Part shown: positions 7,774-14,760 of the stretch, piece by piece
Layout of the letters: every line of letters begins with the position of its first letter
Numbering within the stretch: position 1 is the stretch's first letter
Assembly: GCA_040002845.1 (NCBI GenBank)
Contig: JBDUDR010000050.1
Coordinates: 1-17,761, forward strand
DNA from: JBDUDR01 sp040002845
Lineage (GTDB): Bacteria; Actinomycetota; Actinomycetes; Propionibacteriales; Nocardioidaceae
Length of the DNA: 17,761 bases
Direction of reading: 5' to 3'
Notes under the pieces: model-generated
Seen by the model: only the letters and a program-made list of their open reading frames with translations
Told to the model about the DNA's origin: nothing
Databases searched by the model: none
Translations under genes and position numbers: made by a program

Positions 7774-7803
7774 TTGTACAGCCCGTGCGGGCTATGGTAT
7801 GCA
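7774..7803 (+). promoter_or_regulatory. Putative potDBC promoter with an embedded palindrome
   Basis: A -35-like TTGTAC (7774-7779) is followed by the inverted repeat AGCCCG-TG-CGGGCT (7780-7793) and two overlapping -10 candidates. TATGCA (7798-7803) is at 18 nt spacing; TATGGT (7793-7798) is a better hexamer but at only 13 nt spacing. A palindrome filling the spacer is a plausible operator for a repressor of polyamine uptake. The regulator is unknown. Confidence 0.35.
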
Positions 7804-7855
7804 GGCCGCTGAATGGTCGGTCAAACGCTGGGGGACGGTCCGAGAGGAGCCCACG

Positions 7856-9196
7856 ATGGCACAGCGTCACCCGCGAGAAGGCTGGCAAGCAGCGCGTCTC
7901 CAGGCGGAGCGGATCACCGGACGTCATCTCAGCCGGCGCGAGATGCTGCGGATCATGGGAGGGTCGGCGCTCGCCCTGCCCTCGGTTTCGGCGATCCTGG
8001 CCGCCTGCTCCAACCCGCGCGATACCTCGACTGGGGGGTTCAAGGTTGCCACACCGGACAACCCGGTCACGCTGCCGAAGGTCGGGAAGTCGATCGCTGA
8101 CGGCCTCCAGCCGGAGAAGGGCGCGACCCTCCAGATCTACAACTGGGACGCGTACATGTGGAAGCCCGTCATCCAAGAGTTCTGCGACAAGTATGACTGT
8201 GACTACGAGTGGACCCACTTCAACAACATGGAGGAGGCCATCGCGAAGATCCAGACCGGTCAGCTGAAGTTCGACGTCTTCTTCCCCACCTACGACCAGC
8301 TCGGGAAGCTGGTCAGCGCCGGGTACTTGATGCCGCTCAACAAGAGCTACATCCCGAATCTCGAGGCCAACGTTTGGGACATGTTCAAGAATCCCTTCTA
8401 CGACCAAGGGGCGCAGTACTCGGTCCCGTACACCGTCTACACCACCGGCATCGCGTACCGGCGTGACACCATCAGCGACCACGAGATCCGCAACAACCCG
8501 AACCCGAGGGCGATGCTTTGGGACCCGCAGTACTCGGGCAAGGTGGGTGTGTACGACTCGGAGCGCGACACGATCGCGTTCGCCCTGCAAAAGCTCGGCA
8601 TCAATGACGTCAACACCGAGAACCCGGACGACATCACCAAAGCCAAGGACGCGCTGCTCGAGATGATCGACGCCGTGAACGTTCGGGCGACGATCAACGG
8701 TGCGTACCTGAAGCTCCCCCAGGGGGAGTACGTCCTGCACGAGTCGTGGTCGGGCGACATCGTCGCAGGCTGGGGCTACGTGAACCACTACACCGAGCAG
8801 GAGTTCGAGGCACTCGGCTACTGGTTCCCCGCGGATCGATCCGGCCCGGCGGACAACGACCTCATCACGGTCGGCGCGAGCGCGCAGAACCCCGTGCTCG
8901 CCCACAAGTTCCTCGACTGGATGCTCGACTTCAAGGTCGCCATGGACAACTACTCGTGGAACGGTTACCAGCCACCGCAGAAGCGCGCGGACGTGAACGC
9001 GCTGACGACGACCGAGGGCCGGTACTCCAAGATCTCGAACTGGGCCCCGCCGATAGACTACGTGCCGCCGTGGATGCCCGACGCGGTCGTGCGGGAGAGC
9101 GACCTGCAGCAAAGCCAGTTCCGCATCCACGAGCTGTCGCCCAAGGGCGACCAGCTGTGGGCGGACGCGTGGCGGGAGTTCAAGGCCGGTGCCTGA
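7856..9196 (+). CDS. potD: Spermidine/putrescine-type ABC transporter substrate-binding lipoprotein
   Basis: This is the extracellular solute-binding component of a PotABCD-type importer. The 446-residue precursor has an unusual leader: SRREMLR at residues 26-32 is a twin-arginine motif, followed by a hydrophobic stretch and the lipobox LAAC with the lipidated Cys51. It should therefore be exported folded by Tat and anchored in the membrane. The mature part has the PotD-like start LQIYNWDAYM, then a DVFFPTYDQLGKLVSAGYL segment, the hinge region YSVPYTVYTTGIAYRRD, and HESWSGDIVAGWGY near the ligand pocket. Polyamine specificity is inferred from the family; another cationic solute is possible. 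AGAGGAG 6 nt before the ATG at 7856 sets the start, and the longer open frame upstream runs through the end of hemD. The stop overlaps potB by 8 nt. Confidence 0.88.
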   Translation: MAQRHPREGWQAARLQAERITGRHLSRREMLRIMGGSALALPSVSAILAACSNPRDTSTGGFKVATPDNPVTLPKVGKSIADGLQPEKGATLQIYNWDAYMWKPVIQEFCDKYDCDYEWTHFNNMEEAIAKIQTGQLKFDVFFPTYDQLGKLVSAGYLMPLNKSYIPNLEANVWDMFKNPFYDQGAQYSVPYTVYTTGIAYRRDTISDHEIRNNPNPRAMLWDPQYSGKVGVYDSERDTIAFALQKLGINDVNTENPDDITKAKDALLEMIDAVNVRATINGAYLKLPQGEYVLHESWSGDIVAGWGYVNHYTEQEFEALGYWFPADRSGPADNDLITVGASAQNPVLAHKFLDWMLDFKVAMDNYSWNGYQPPQKRADVNALTTTEGRYSKISNWAPPIDYVPPWMPDAVVRESDLQQSQFRIHELSPKGDQLWADAWREFKAGA

Positions 9197-10160
9197 GGCT
9201 GCCATCCAGGAAACAGAACCGAAGCGACGACACCGCAGGAGAGCGGACCGTGCCCTCCTGCGCGAAGGGGGTGCGTGGCTCCCGCGGTGGTTCTGGCCCG
9301 CCTTCGCGGCGCCGGCCATCATCTGGCTGCTCGTGTTCTTCGTCGTGCCGTTCTACACGGTCATCGCGATCGCGTTCGGGACGATCGACCGCTTCCGCAA
9401 CCCACTCCCCGTGTGGGAGCCGTGGTTCTGGACAACGCAGTACGTCCGGGACCTGTGGGGCAACATCTTCGGCGCGGACGCCTTCCTGCAGCCGACGTTC
9501 GTCCGCACACTGCTGTACGTGGTCGTCGCCAGCGCGATCTGCCTGGTGGTCGGGTACCCGGTCGCCTACTACGCGGCGCGTCACGCGGGGAAGTACCGCA
9601 TACTGCTGCTCATCTTGTTGATCTCACCGTTCTGGATCAGCTATCTGATGCGGATGTTGGCGTGGGTGAACCTGCTGGCCACCGACGGCTATGTCAACGA
9701 CGTGCTGCTGAAGCTGCACCTGGTCGGCCAGCCGACCGCGTGGCTCGAGGGCAAGAGCATCACGGTCGTCCTGGGGCTGGTCTACGGCTACATCCCGTAC
9801 ATGATCCTGCCCCTGTTCGGCTTCCTCGACCGGATCGACACGAGCTTGCTCGAGGCAGGCAAGGACCTCGGGGCGAGTCCTGCTCGTACGTTCTGGCGGG
9901 TCACACTGCCGCTGTCCAAACCCGCGATTCTCGCGGGGCTCGTGATCGTGGCGTTGCCGATGTTCGGCGACTACTACACGAACGATCTGCTCTCGGGCTC
10001 CCCGAAGACCAACATGATCGGCAACCTGATCAACGACTCCGTGTTTTCGCCCGGCCAGGGACCGCTTGGCGCTGTCCTGGTGCTCGTCTTGATGGTCATG
10101 TTGCTGATCCCGATGGGCTACTACGTGCGATCGACGACGCGGTCCCAGGAGACACGGTGA
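9189..10160 (+). CDS. potB: Spermidine/putrescine-type ABC transporter permease (PotB-like)
   Basis: This is an integral inner-membrane subunit of the importer. The 323-residue protein has a basic cytoplasmic N-terminus (KRRHRRRADR), a first membrane helix (PAIIWLLVFFVVPFYTVIAIAF), an external segment, and about five further helices. The ATPase-coupling EAA loop reads EAGKDLGASPARTFWRVTLP. Downstream, MFGDYYTNDLLSG is typical of PotB. The GTG start at 9189 overlaps the potD stop by 8 nt, and the stop overlaps potC by 4 nt (GTGA), so potD-potB-potC is one translationally coupled unit. Confidence 0.9.
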   Translation: MPEAAIQETEPKRRHRRRADRALLREGGAWLPRWFWPAFAAPAIIWLLVFFVVPFYTVIAIAFGTIDRFRNPLPVWEPWFWTTQYVRDLWGNIFGADAFLQPTFVRTLLYVVVASAICLVVGYPVAYYAARHAGKYRILLLILLISPFWISYLMRMLAWVNLLATDGYVNDVLLKLHLVGQPTAWLEGKSITVVLGLVYGYIPYMILPLFGFLDRIDTSLLEAGKDLGASPARTFWRVTLPLSKPAILAGLVIVALPMFGDYYTNDLLSGSPKTNMIGNLINDSVFSPGQGPLGAVLVLVLMVMLLIPMGYYVRSTTRSQETR

Positions 10161-11074
10161 GCGGCGCCGGACCGGGCTCGGCGAGAACCGCGGCCGCCGC
10201 CCGCCTTGCACGCGGCTGGTGGCGGAACCCCTGGCGGAAGCCGCGGGGCCTCCAGCTGATTACACTCCTGTACCTCGCCTGGTCGATCCTTCCTGTGCTG
10301 ATCGCGATCCTGATCTCGTTCAACGCCGGCCGGTCCAACAGCACGCTGCAGACGTTGGGTCTGCGGTGGTGGCTCCACGACCCGGAGGGGCAGGCGCTGT
10401 TCCAGGACCCCGTCCTCCGGCGGGCCATCGTGCAGACCTACATCCTGGCGTTCACGACCATGATGCTGGCTGTGCCACTCGGCGTGGCGTTCGCGATCGG
10501 ACTCGACCGCTGGCGCGGTCGGCCGGCGGCGGGCGCGAACTTCTTGATGCTCGTGACGTTCGTGCTCCCGGAGATCGTGATCGGCGTGGCGATGCTGGAA
10601 GTCGTGCAGCATCTGTTCTCGTTCGTACGACTTGGCACGTACGCCCAGATCATGGCGCTCGTGACCTATCAGATCTCGTACCCGGTGATCATCGTCCGCG
10701 CGCGGTTGCTGTCGATCGGCAAGGAATACGAGGAGGCCGGGATGGACCTCGGTGCGTCTCCGCGACAGGCGGTGCGGAGGGTTTTGCTACCCCTGCTGTA
10801 TCCGGCCATCCTGGCGAGCTTCGCGGTGGTCTTTGCGGACACTGTCGATGACTTCGTCACCGTGACCTACCTGTCCGGACCCGCGAGCAGCCAGCCGCTG
10901 TCGACGTTCATCTACACGACGGCCCGGGCCTCGGCGACCCCGGCGACCAACGCCGCAGCAACCCTGATGCTTGTCACGACGACGCTCGCGATCGTGCTCG
11001 GGTACCTTGCGTACAAACGGTTGTCGCGCGGCCAGCCGGGCGGCGACATGGCGAACCTCTCGCAGCAGCTGTAG
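10157..11074 (+). CDS. potC: Spermidine/putrescine-type ABC transporter permease (PotC-like)
   Basis: This is the second membrane subunit, 305 residues from GTG at 10157. It has a short basic N-terminus, a first helix (LITLLYLAWSILPVLIAILI) followed by the PotC-like SFNAG, about six membrane helices in total, and the EAA coupling loop EAGMDLGASPRQAVRRVLLP. TVDDFVTVTYLSGP near the end matches the PotC pattern. The overextended reading frame from 9275 lies inside potB in another frame and is rejected. The gene runs into the convergent potA with only 6 bp between the two stop codons. Confidence 0.9.
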   Translation: MSGAGPGSARTAAAARLARGWWRNPWRKPRGLQLITLLYLAWSILPVLIAILISFNAGRSNSTLQTLGLRWWLHDPEGQALFQDPVLRRAIVQTYILAFTTMMLAVPLGVAFAIGLDRWRGRPAAGANFLMLVTFVLPEIVIGVAMLEVVQHLFSFVRLGTYAQIMALVTYQISYPVIIVRARLLSIGKEYEEAGMDLGASPRQAVRRVLLPLLYPAILASFAVVFADTVDDFVTVTYLSGPASSQPLSTFIYTTARASATPATNAAATLMLVTTTLAIVLGYLAYKRLSRGQPGGDMANLSQQL

Positions 11075-11092
11075 CCGCGGTCAGCCCGCGGC
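11074..11092. terminator. Bidirectional hairpin between potC and potA
   Basis: GCCGCGG (11074-11080) and CCGCGGC (11086-11092) form a perfect 7-bp stem with a 5-nt loop. It spans the 6-bp gap, the last base of the potC stop and the whole potA stop. It could end transcription from both sides. There is no U-tract. Confidence 0.45.
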
Positions 11093-12211
11093 GGGCACCG
11101 GCGTGTCGAGCTCAGCGCTCGCGAGCACCTCCGTGCCACCTGCCGGCAGCACCCGCAGGGCCGCCTGCGGAAGGTGGGCGGTGACGGCGTCGCCCGACCG
11201 GTAGGGGTCGACGTCGCCGTCGTTCGGCTTCCACGCCTGGATCTGCTGGCCTGAGGCCAGGCGCATGATCACCTGGAGGGTCGTGCCGACGTAGACGACC
11301 CGCTCGACCATCGCGGGAAGGCGGTTGTCGCCTCCGGCCCCTTGCGGCTCGACCACGACGCGCTCCGGCCGGATCGTCACCTTGCACGCGCCGACCGTGT
11401 CGGACGCGCCCTGACCGGCGACCAGATCGAACTCGCCCAGCCGCACGCGGCAGCCGCCGTCGCCGACGCCGGCCGCGGTAGCATCCATCAGGTTCGACAC
11501 GCCCAGGAAATCCGCGACGTAGGCCGTGGCGGGCTCCTCATAGATCTCCTTCGGTGGTCCGACCTGCTCGACCCGGCCCTGCGACATCACCGCGATCCGG
11601 TCCGACATCGTGAGCGCCTCTTCCTGGTCGTGGGTCACGTAGACGAAGGTGATCCCCACCTCCTCCTGTAGCGCCTTCAGCTCGATCTGCAGCCGCTTGC
11701 GGAGCTTCGCGTCGAGCGCGCCGAGCGGTTCGTCCAGCAGCAGCACCTTGGGGTTCAGGATGAGCGCGCGGGCCAGCGCCACCCGTTGCTGCTGGCCACC
11801 CGACAGCTGGCTCGGTTGCCGGCCGACGAACTGGGACATCTGCACCAGCTCCAAGGCCCTGCCGACCCGCTCCCGGATCTCCTGCTTCGACACCTTCTGG
11901 TACTTCAGGCCGAAAGCCACGTTCTCGTCCACCGTGAGGTGCGGAAACAGCGCATAGCTCTGGAAGACCGTGTTGACGTCGCGCTTGTGCGGTGGGGTCT
12001 GGGCCATGTCGGTGCCGTCGAGGAGGATCTGGCCCTCGGTCGGGCGCTCGAACCCGGCGATCATCCGAAGGGTCGTCGTCTTGCCGCACCCCGAGGGTCC
12101 CAGCAGCGAGAAGAACTCGCCGGAGGGCATATCCAAGGTGATCCCCGCAACGGCCGAGAAGTCGCCGAAGCGCTTCACGAGATCGACCAGCTGGACCTCG
12201 CCGCCCGCCAT
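11081..12211 (-). CDS. potA: Spermidine/putrescine-type ABC transporter ATP-binding protein (PotA-like)
   Basis: This is the cytoplasmic ATPase that drives the importer, 376 residues from ATG at 12211. Walker A is GPSGCGKTT (38-46), the Q-loop glutamine is Gln84 in VFQSYALFPH, the signature is LSGGQQQR (from 136), Walker B ends with Asp160-Glu161 in LLLDEP, and the switch histidine is His194 in VTHDQEEA. The C-terminal third is a TOBE domain (KVTIRPERVVVEP, VERVVYVGTTLQVIM, and a WKPNDGD segment). An open frame extends to a TTG at 12250, but that TTG is the first part of a TTGACC -35 element, and a TAGACT -10 stands 8 nt before the ATG. So ATG 12211 is chosen and the mRNA is probably leaderless. 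Unlike in the usual operon, potA is convergent with its permease genes. Confidence 0.9.
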   Translation of the reverse strand: MAGGEVQLVDLVKRFGDFSAVAGITLDMPSGEFFSLLGPSGCGKTTTLRMIAGFERPTEGQILLDGTDMAQTPPHKRDVNTVFQSYALFPHLTVDENVAFGLKYQKVSKQEIRERVGRALELVQMSQFVGRQPSQLSGGQQQRVALARALILNPKVLLLDEPLGALDAKLRKRLQIELKALQEEVGITFVYVTHDQEEALTMSDRIAVMSQGRVEQVGPPKEIYEEPATAYVADFLGVSNLMDATAAGVGDGGCRVRLGEFDLVAGQGASDTVGACKVTIRPERVVVEPQGAGGDNRLPAMVERVVYVGTTLQVIMRLASGQQIQAWKPNDGDVDPYRSGDAVTAHLPQAALRVLPAGGTEVLASAELDTPVPAAG

Positions 12212-12219
12212 GGTGCGCG

Positions 12220-12250
12220 AGTCTAGCGTGCGTTGCGCGACCGCGGTCAA
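12220..12250 (-). promoter_or_regulatory. Promoter of potA, probably leaderless
   Basis: On the minus strand TTGACC (12250-12245) is followed by a 19-nt spacer and TAGACT (12225-12220). Both hexamers are close to the sigma-A-type consensus. The ATG lies 8 nt past the -10, so the transcript should begin at or just before the start codon. Confidence 0.6.
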
Positions 12251-12308
12251 CGGCCAGCTCGTACCCGGGGCAACCCAGCCGCATCCCGACCTGCGGATCC
12301 AGATGCGG

Positions 12309-12334
12309 TTCTGAGCTCTGTCACAAAGTGTGAC
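12309..12334 (+). promoter_or_regulatory. Rex-like operator overlapping a palindrome, upstream of hemB
   Basis: TTCTGAGCTCTGTCACAA (12309-12326) fits the Rex operator form TTGTGAA-N4-TTCACAA at 11 of 14 defined positions, the same score as the site before rex. It overlaps a perfect inverted repeat, GTCACA-AAG-TGTGAC (12320-12334), that is not a Rex pattern. The region lies between the divergent potA and hemB starts. Either Rex or a separate regulator could bind here; neither is proven. Confidence 0.4.
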
Positions 12335-12380
12335 GGTGATGCTGTCCGGTGACCCGGTCGACTACCGGAACGTCGCATTT

Positions 12381-12415
12381 TACGCTGACCGCTTGCCAAT
12401 CGCGGAGGCTACGAT
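12381..12415 (+). promoter_or_regulatory. Candidate hemB promoter elements
   Basis: Two -10 candidates are visible. TACGAT (12410-12415) lies 7 nt before the hemB ATG, implying a leaderless mRNA, with CTGACC 19 nt upstream as a possible -35. TACGCT (12381-12386) has TCGACT 17 nt upstream and would give a leader of about 30 nt. I cannot choose between them. Confidence 0.45.
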
Positions 12416-12422
12416 TCAGGGC

Positions 12423-13397
12423 ATGGGGTTCCCTACTACGCGCCCACGACGGTTGCGTCAGACGCCGGCGATCCGCCGGCTGGTGGCCGAAACGAGCGTG
12501 TCGCCGCGTCACCTCGTGCTGCCCATGTTCGTACGCGAAGGCACCGACGAACCGTTGCCGATCAAGAGCATGCCCGGAGTCGTCCAACATTCGCTGTCCA
12601 GTCTGCGCAAGGCAGCAGTCGAGGCCGCCGAGGCGGGCGTCGGCGGCTTGATGTTGTTCGGTGTGCCGACACACAAGGACGCCACTGGCACCGGCGGACT
12701 GGACCCGAAGGGGATCTTGAACGTCGCGTTGGCCGAGGTGACGGCTGAGGTCGGTGACCAGACCGTGGTGATGTCGGATCTGTGCCTCGACGAGTTCACC
12801 GACCATGGCCACTGCGGCGTGCTCGGCCCGGACGGATCCGTCGACAACGACGGGACGTTGCGGTTGTACGGCGAAATGGCCCTTGCCCAAGCCAGGGCAG
12901 GGGCTCATGTGGTTGCGCCCAGCGGCATGATGGATGGCCAGGTCAGCGTCATCCGGGCAGCCCTTGACGACGCCGGGTTCAGCCACACATGTGTGCTGGC
13001 GTACTCCGCGAAGTACGCCTCGTCCTTCTACGGACCGTTCCGTGAAGCCGTCGACTCGAGTTTGCAAGGCGACCGGCGCTCCTATCAGCAGGATCCTGCG
13101 AACGCGCGCGAGGCCCTGCGCGAGGTCGCTCTCGATGTTGACGAGGGTGCTGACATCGTGCTGGTCAAGCCGGCGATGGGTTATCTGGATCTGATCAGCG
13201 AGGTTCGGAGGGCTGTCGACGTGCCACTGGCGGCCTACAACGTGTCGGGCGAATACTCCATGCTCGAAGCGGCGGCCGCCCGGGGGTGGGTGGACAGACG
13301 GGCAGCAGTTCTCGAGACGCTGACCTCGATCCGGCGGGCCGGCGCCGACATCGTCTTGACCTACTGGGCTGCGGAAGCCGCGGTCTGGTTGCGCTAG
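12423..13397 (+). CDS. hemB: Delta-aminolevulinic acid dehydratase (porphobilinogen synthase)
   Basis: HemB condenses two 5-aminolevulinate molecules to porphobilinogen, the substrate of HemC. From ATG at 12423 it has 324 residues, normal for the family. The start is followed by the typical RRLRQTPAIRRLVAET and LVLPMFVREG. The two Schiff-base lysines are Lys197 (AYSAKYASSFYGPFREA) and Lys249 (VKPAMGYLD). The metal-site segment DLCLDEFTDHGHCG has Cys121 and Cys131, but Asp123 where the classic zinc site has the middle cysteine, as in other actinobacterial enzymes. The frame is open upstream to 12330 over the operator-like palindrome and the promoter elements, so that extension is rejected. Separated from hemD here by the Pot cassette, it needs its own promoter. 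Confidence 0.95.
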   Translation: MGFPTTRPRRLRQTPAIRRLVAETSVSPRHLVLPMFVREGTDEPLPIKSMPGVVQHSLSSLRKAAVEAAEAGVGGLMLFGVPTHKDATGTGGLDPKGILNVALAEVTAEVGDQTVVMSDLCLDEFTDHGHCGVLGPDGSVDNDGTLRLYGEMALAQARAGAHVVAPSGMMDGQVSVIRAALDDAGFSHTCVLAYSAKYASSFYGPFREAVDSSLQGDRRSYQQDPANAREALREVALDVDEGADIVLVKPAMGYLDLISEVRRAVDVPLAAYNVSGEYSMLEAAAARGWVDRRAAVLETLTSIRRAGADIVLTYWAAEAAVWLR

Positions 13398-13414
13398 CCG
13401 TCGCAACGGACGAG

Positions 13415-13449
13415 CAGAGAGGGGCTGCCCCGTGGCCAGCCCCTCTCTG
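13415..13449 (+). terminator. Strong hairpin terminator after hemB
   Basis: The arms at 13415-13427 and 13437-13449 pair perfectly over 13 bp (AGAGAGGGGCTG with CAGCCCCTCTCT plus a closing C-G) around a 9-nt loop. It begins 17 nt after the hemB stop. The symmetric stem could also stop transcripts arriving from the convergent transglycosylase gene. Confidence 0.8.
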
Positions 13450-13454
13450 TGTCA

Positions 13455-13484
13455 CCTGAGATCGCGCTGCCCCGCGACCTCAGG
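13455..13484 (-). terminator. Hairpin terminator after the transglycosylase gene
   Basis: CCTGAG (13455-13460) pairs with CTCAGG (13479-13484), and inside it TCGCG (13462-13466) pairs with CGCGA (13473-13477), with one A-C mismatch and a 6-nt loop. It starts 9 nt past the stop of the minus-strand gene and stands back to back with the hemB terminator. Confidence 0.6.
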
Positions 13485-13493
13485 CTCGCTCCG

Positions 13494-14747
13494 TCACAGC
13501 CCGAGTCCACCCAAGATGCCTCCGAGCAAGGCGTCGATGATGTCGTTGACGATCTGGGTTGCCTCGTCTGTCGTCTTGCCCAGCACCTGGTTGGCGCAGT
13601 CGTCGATCACGGCCTGAGTCACACCCTCTGTCCCGTTCAGGTGGTTCTCGCAGAACGTGGTGGCTTCCGCGATCGTGTCAAGGGTGTCGTTGACCGGGTC
13701 CGCTGGTCCGCCGCCTCCGCCACCCGTGCCGCCACCGCCAGAGCCGCCGCCCCCACTTCCGCCGCCTCCGCCAGTGCCGCCACCACCGCCGGAACCGCCC
13801 CCAGTGCCGCCGCCGCCAGTCCCCCCGGTGCCACTCGTGCCGCCGGCGCCGCTGCCCCCACCGGACGGTCCGCCGCCGGTGCCGTTCCCTGGCGGCACAG
13901 TCTGGGTCGACTGCGTCGACATCGTGACCACTACCGGCGATGACGGAATGCCGTTCGGGACAGTCGTGTAGTCCCCGCCCAGGTAGGAGTCCATGACCGA
14001 CAGCACGAGCGTGACGTAGCCGTCCGAGTGGTTGTAGTTGTAGACCGCGGCACGCTGGCCCTCGGCAGTCGCGAGATCATAGTCGCCCGCGCACAGGTAG
14101 ACCCCCGCTCCAGTGGCCGCATCGTAGACGTCCTGTGGATTGGCCACGCCGTCACCGTCGACGTCGGTTCCGACTTCGTACCAGGCGCTGGGCACGAACT
14201 GCATCGGGCCGACCGCCCGATCGTAGGTCGTGTCATGGTCCAGTGCGCCGTCGTCGGTGTCCCTGACGAGAACGGAGCCGTTGGCACCGTTGAGAGGCGG
14301 CCCGAAGATGCCGGGTCTCGCGATCCCGTGCTCAGACAGGATGTTGCCGTCGCTGCGCCCATGGTTCGACTCGACGCGTCCGACTGCCGCGATCAGTGCC
14401 CACGTCACGTGGCAGCGCGGGTCGGACCGATCGACAAGTTGCGCAGCCCGTCGGTAGGCAAACAGCGCGGCGCTCGGGATGCCACTGGCAGACAACGCGC
14501 TGATGGTGCCGTCGCGAGCCGTTGCGTCAGCCAGCGCCAGGCTGGCCGGTTGCTCGAATGGCGTCGTGGGCACGTCCGGGAGGCCGACCGCGGTCGGCTG
14601 CGATGTACCGGGGTCTGGGTTACCGGATCCGTTGCTGGCCAGATGGGCGGACCAGACACCGGTCAGCACGACGAGCGGGAGCAGGACGGCGGCTCGCTGC
14701 CACCTGGTCGCCCGCCGCGGCTGGCCACCTAAGCCCACTCCGAACAT
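13494..14747 (-). CDS. Exported lytic transglycosylase-like protein with Gly-rich linker
   Basis: This is a probable peptidoglycan lytic transglycosylase acting outside the cytoplasmic membrane. The 417-residue protein has an N-terminal hydrophobic segment (residues 21-34, VLLPLVVLTGVWSA) that is a signal peptide or anchor. The catalytic domain covers about 80-258. The likely catalytic glutamate is Glu126 in IAAVGRVESNHG, and GPMQFVPSAW and YNYNHSDGYV are typical. The loop DVDGDGVANPQD (195-206) has the EF-hand calcium-loop spacing common in actinobacterial relatives. Residues 288-347 are almost pure Gly with Ser/Thr. They are followed by a 70-residue C-terminal region with two cysteines (366, 384) and a hydrophobic end that I do not recognise. 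The ATG at 14747 has GGAGGGAG upstream; the open frame to 14891 is rejected. It separates hemB from hemL. Confidence 0.85.
   Translation of the reverse strand: MFGVGLGGQPRRATRWQRAAVLLPLVVLTGVWSAHLASNGSGNPDPGTSQPTAVGLPDVPTTPFEQPASLALADATARDGTISALSASGIPSAALFAYRRAAQLVDRSDPRCHVTWALIAAVGRVESNHGRSDGNILSEHGIARPGIFGPPLNGANGSVLVRDTDDGALDHDTTYDRAVGPMQFVPSAWYEVGTDVDGDGVANPQDVYDAATGAGVYLCAGDYDLATAEGQRAAVYNYNHSDGYVTLVLSVMDSYLGGDYTTVPNGIPSSPVVVTMSTQSTQTVPPGNGTGGGPSGGGSGAGGTSGTGGTGGGGTGGGSGGGGGTGGGGGSGGGGSGGGGTGGGGGGPADPVNDTLDTIAEATTFCENHLNGTEGVTQAVIDDCANQVLGKTTDEATQIVNDIIDALLGGILGGLGL
13707..13886. repeat. Low-complexity tract encoding the Gly-rich linker
   Basis: About 180 bp of imperfect GGN repeats on the minus strand (CCN on the plus strand) encode residues 288-347 of the transglycosylase. 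The tract is likely to vary in length between strains by slippage. The coding strand has many GG and GGG runs and could form G-quadruplexes. Confidence 0.85.
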
Positions 14748-14760
14748 CTGTCGCTCCCTC

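Noticed and set aside
7667..9322. 551-codon open frame on the minus strand across potD
   Set aside because: It is a high-GC shadow frame antisense to potD, with Arg/Val-rich composition and no recognisable domain. It spans the potD promoter, ribosome-binding site and the start of potB.
12330..12422. Longer hemB start at GTG 12330
   Set aside because: The extension would translate the palindrome and promoter elements and adds residues not found in HemB, while ATG 12423 gives the normal 324-residue protein.
13398..13493. Small RNA or attachment site between hemB and the transglycosylase
   Set aside because: The two long hairpins are fully explained as back-to-back terminators of convergent genes; there is no integrase or direct repeat nearby.
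13657..13971. Proline-rich protein on the plus strand
   Set aside because: It is the antisense reading of the Gly-rich linker of the transglycosylase; poly-Pro is simply the complement of the GGN repeats.
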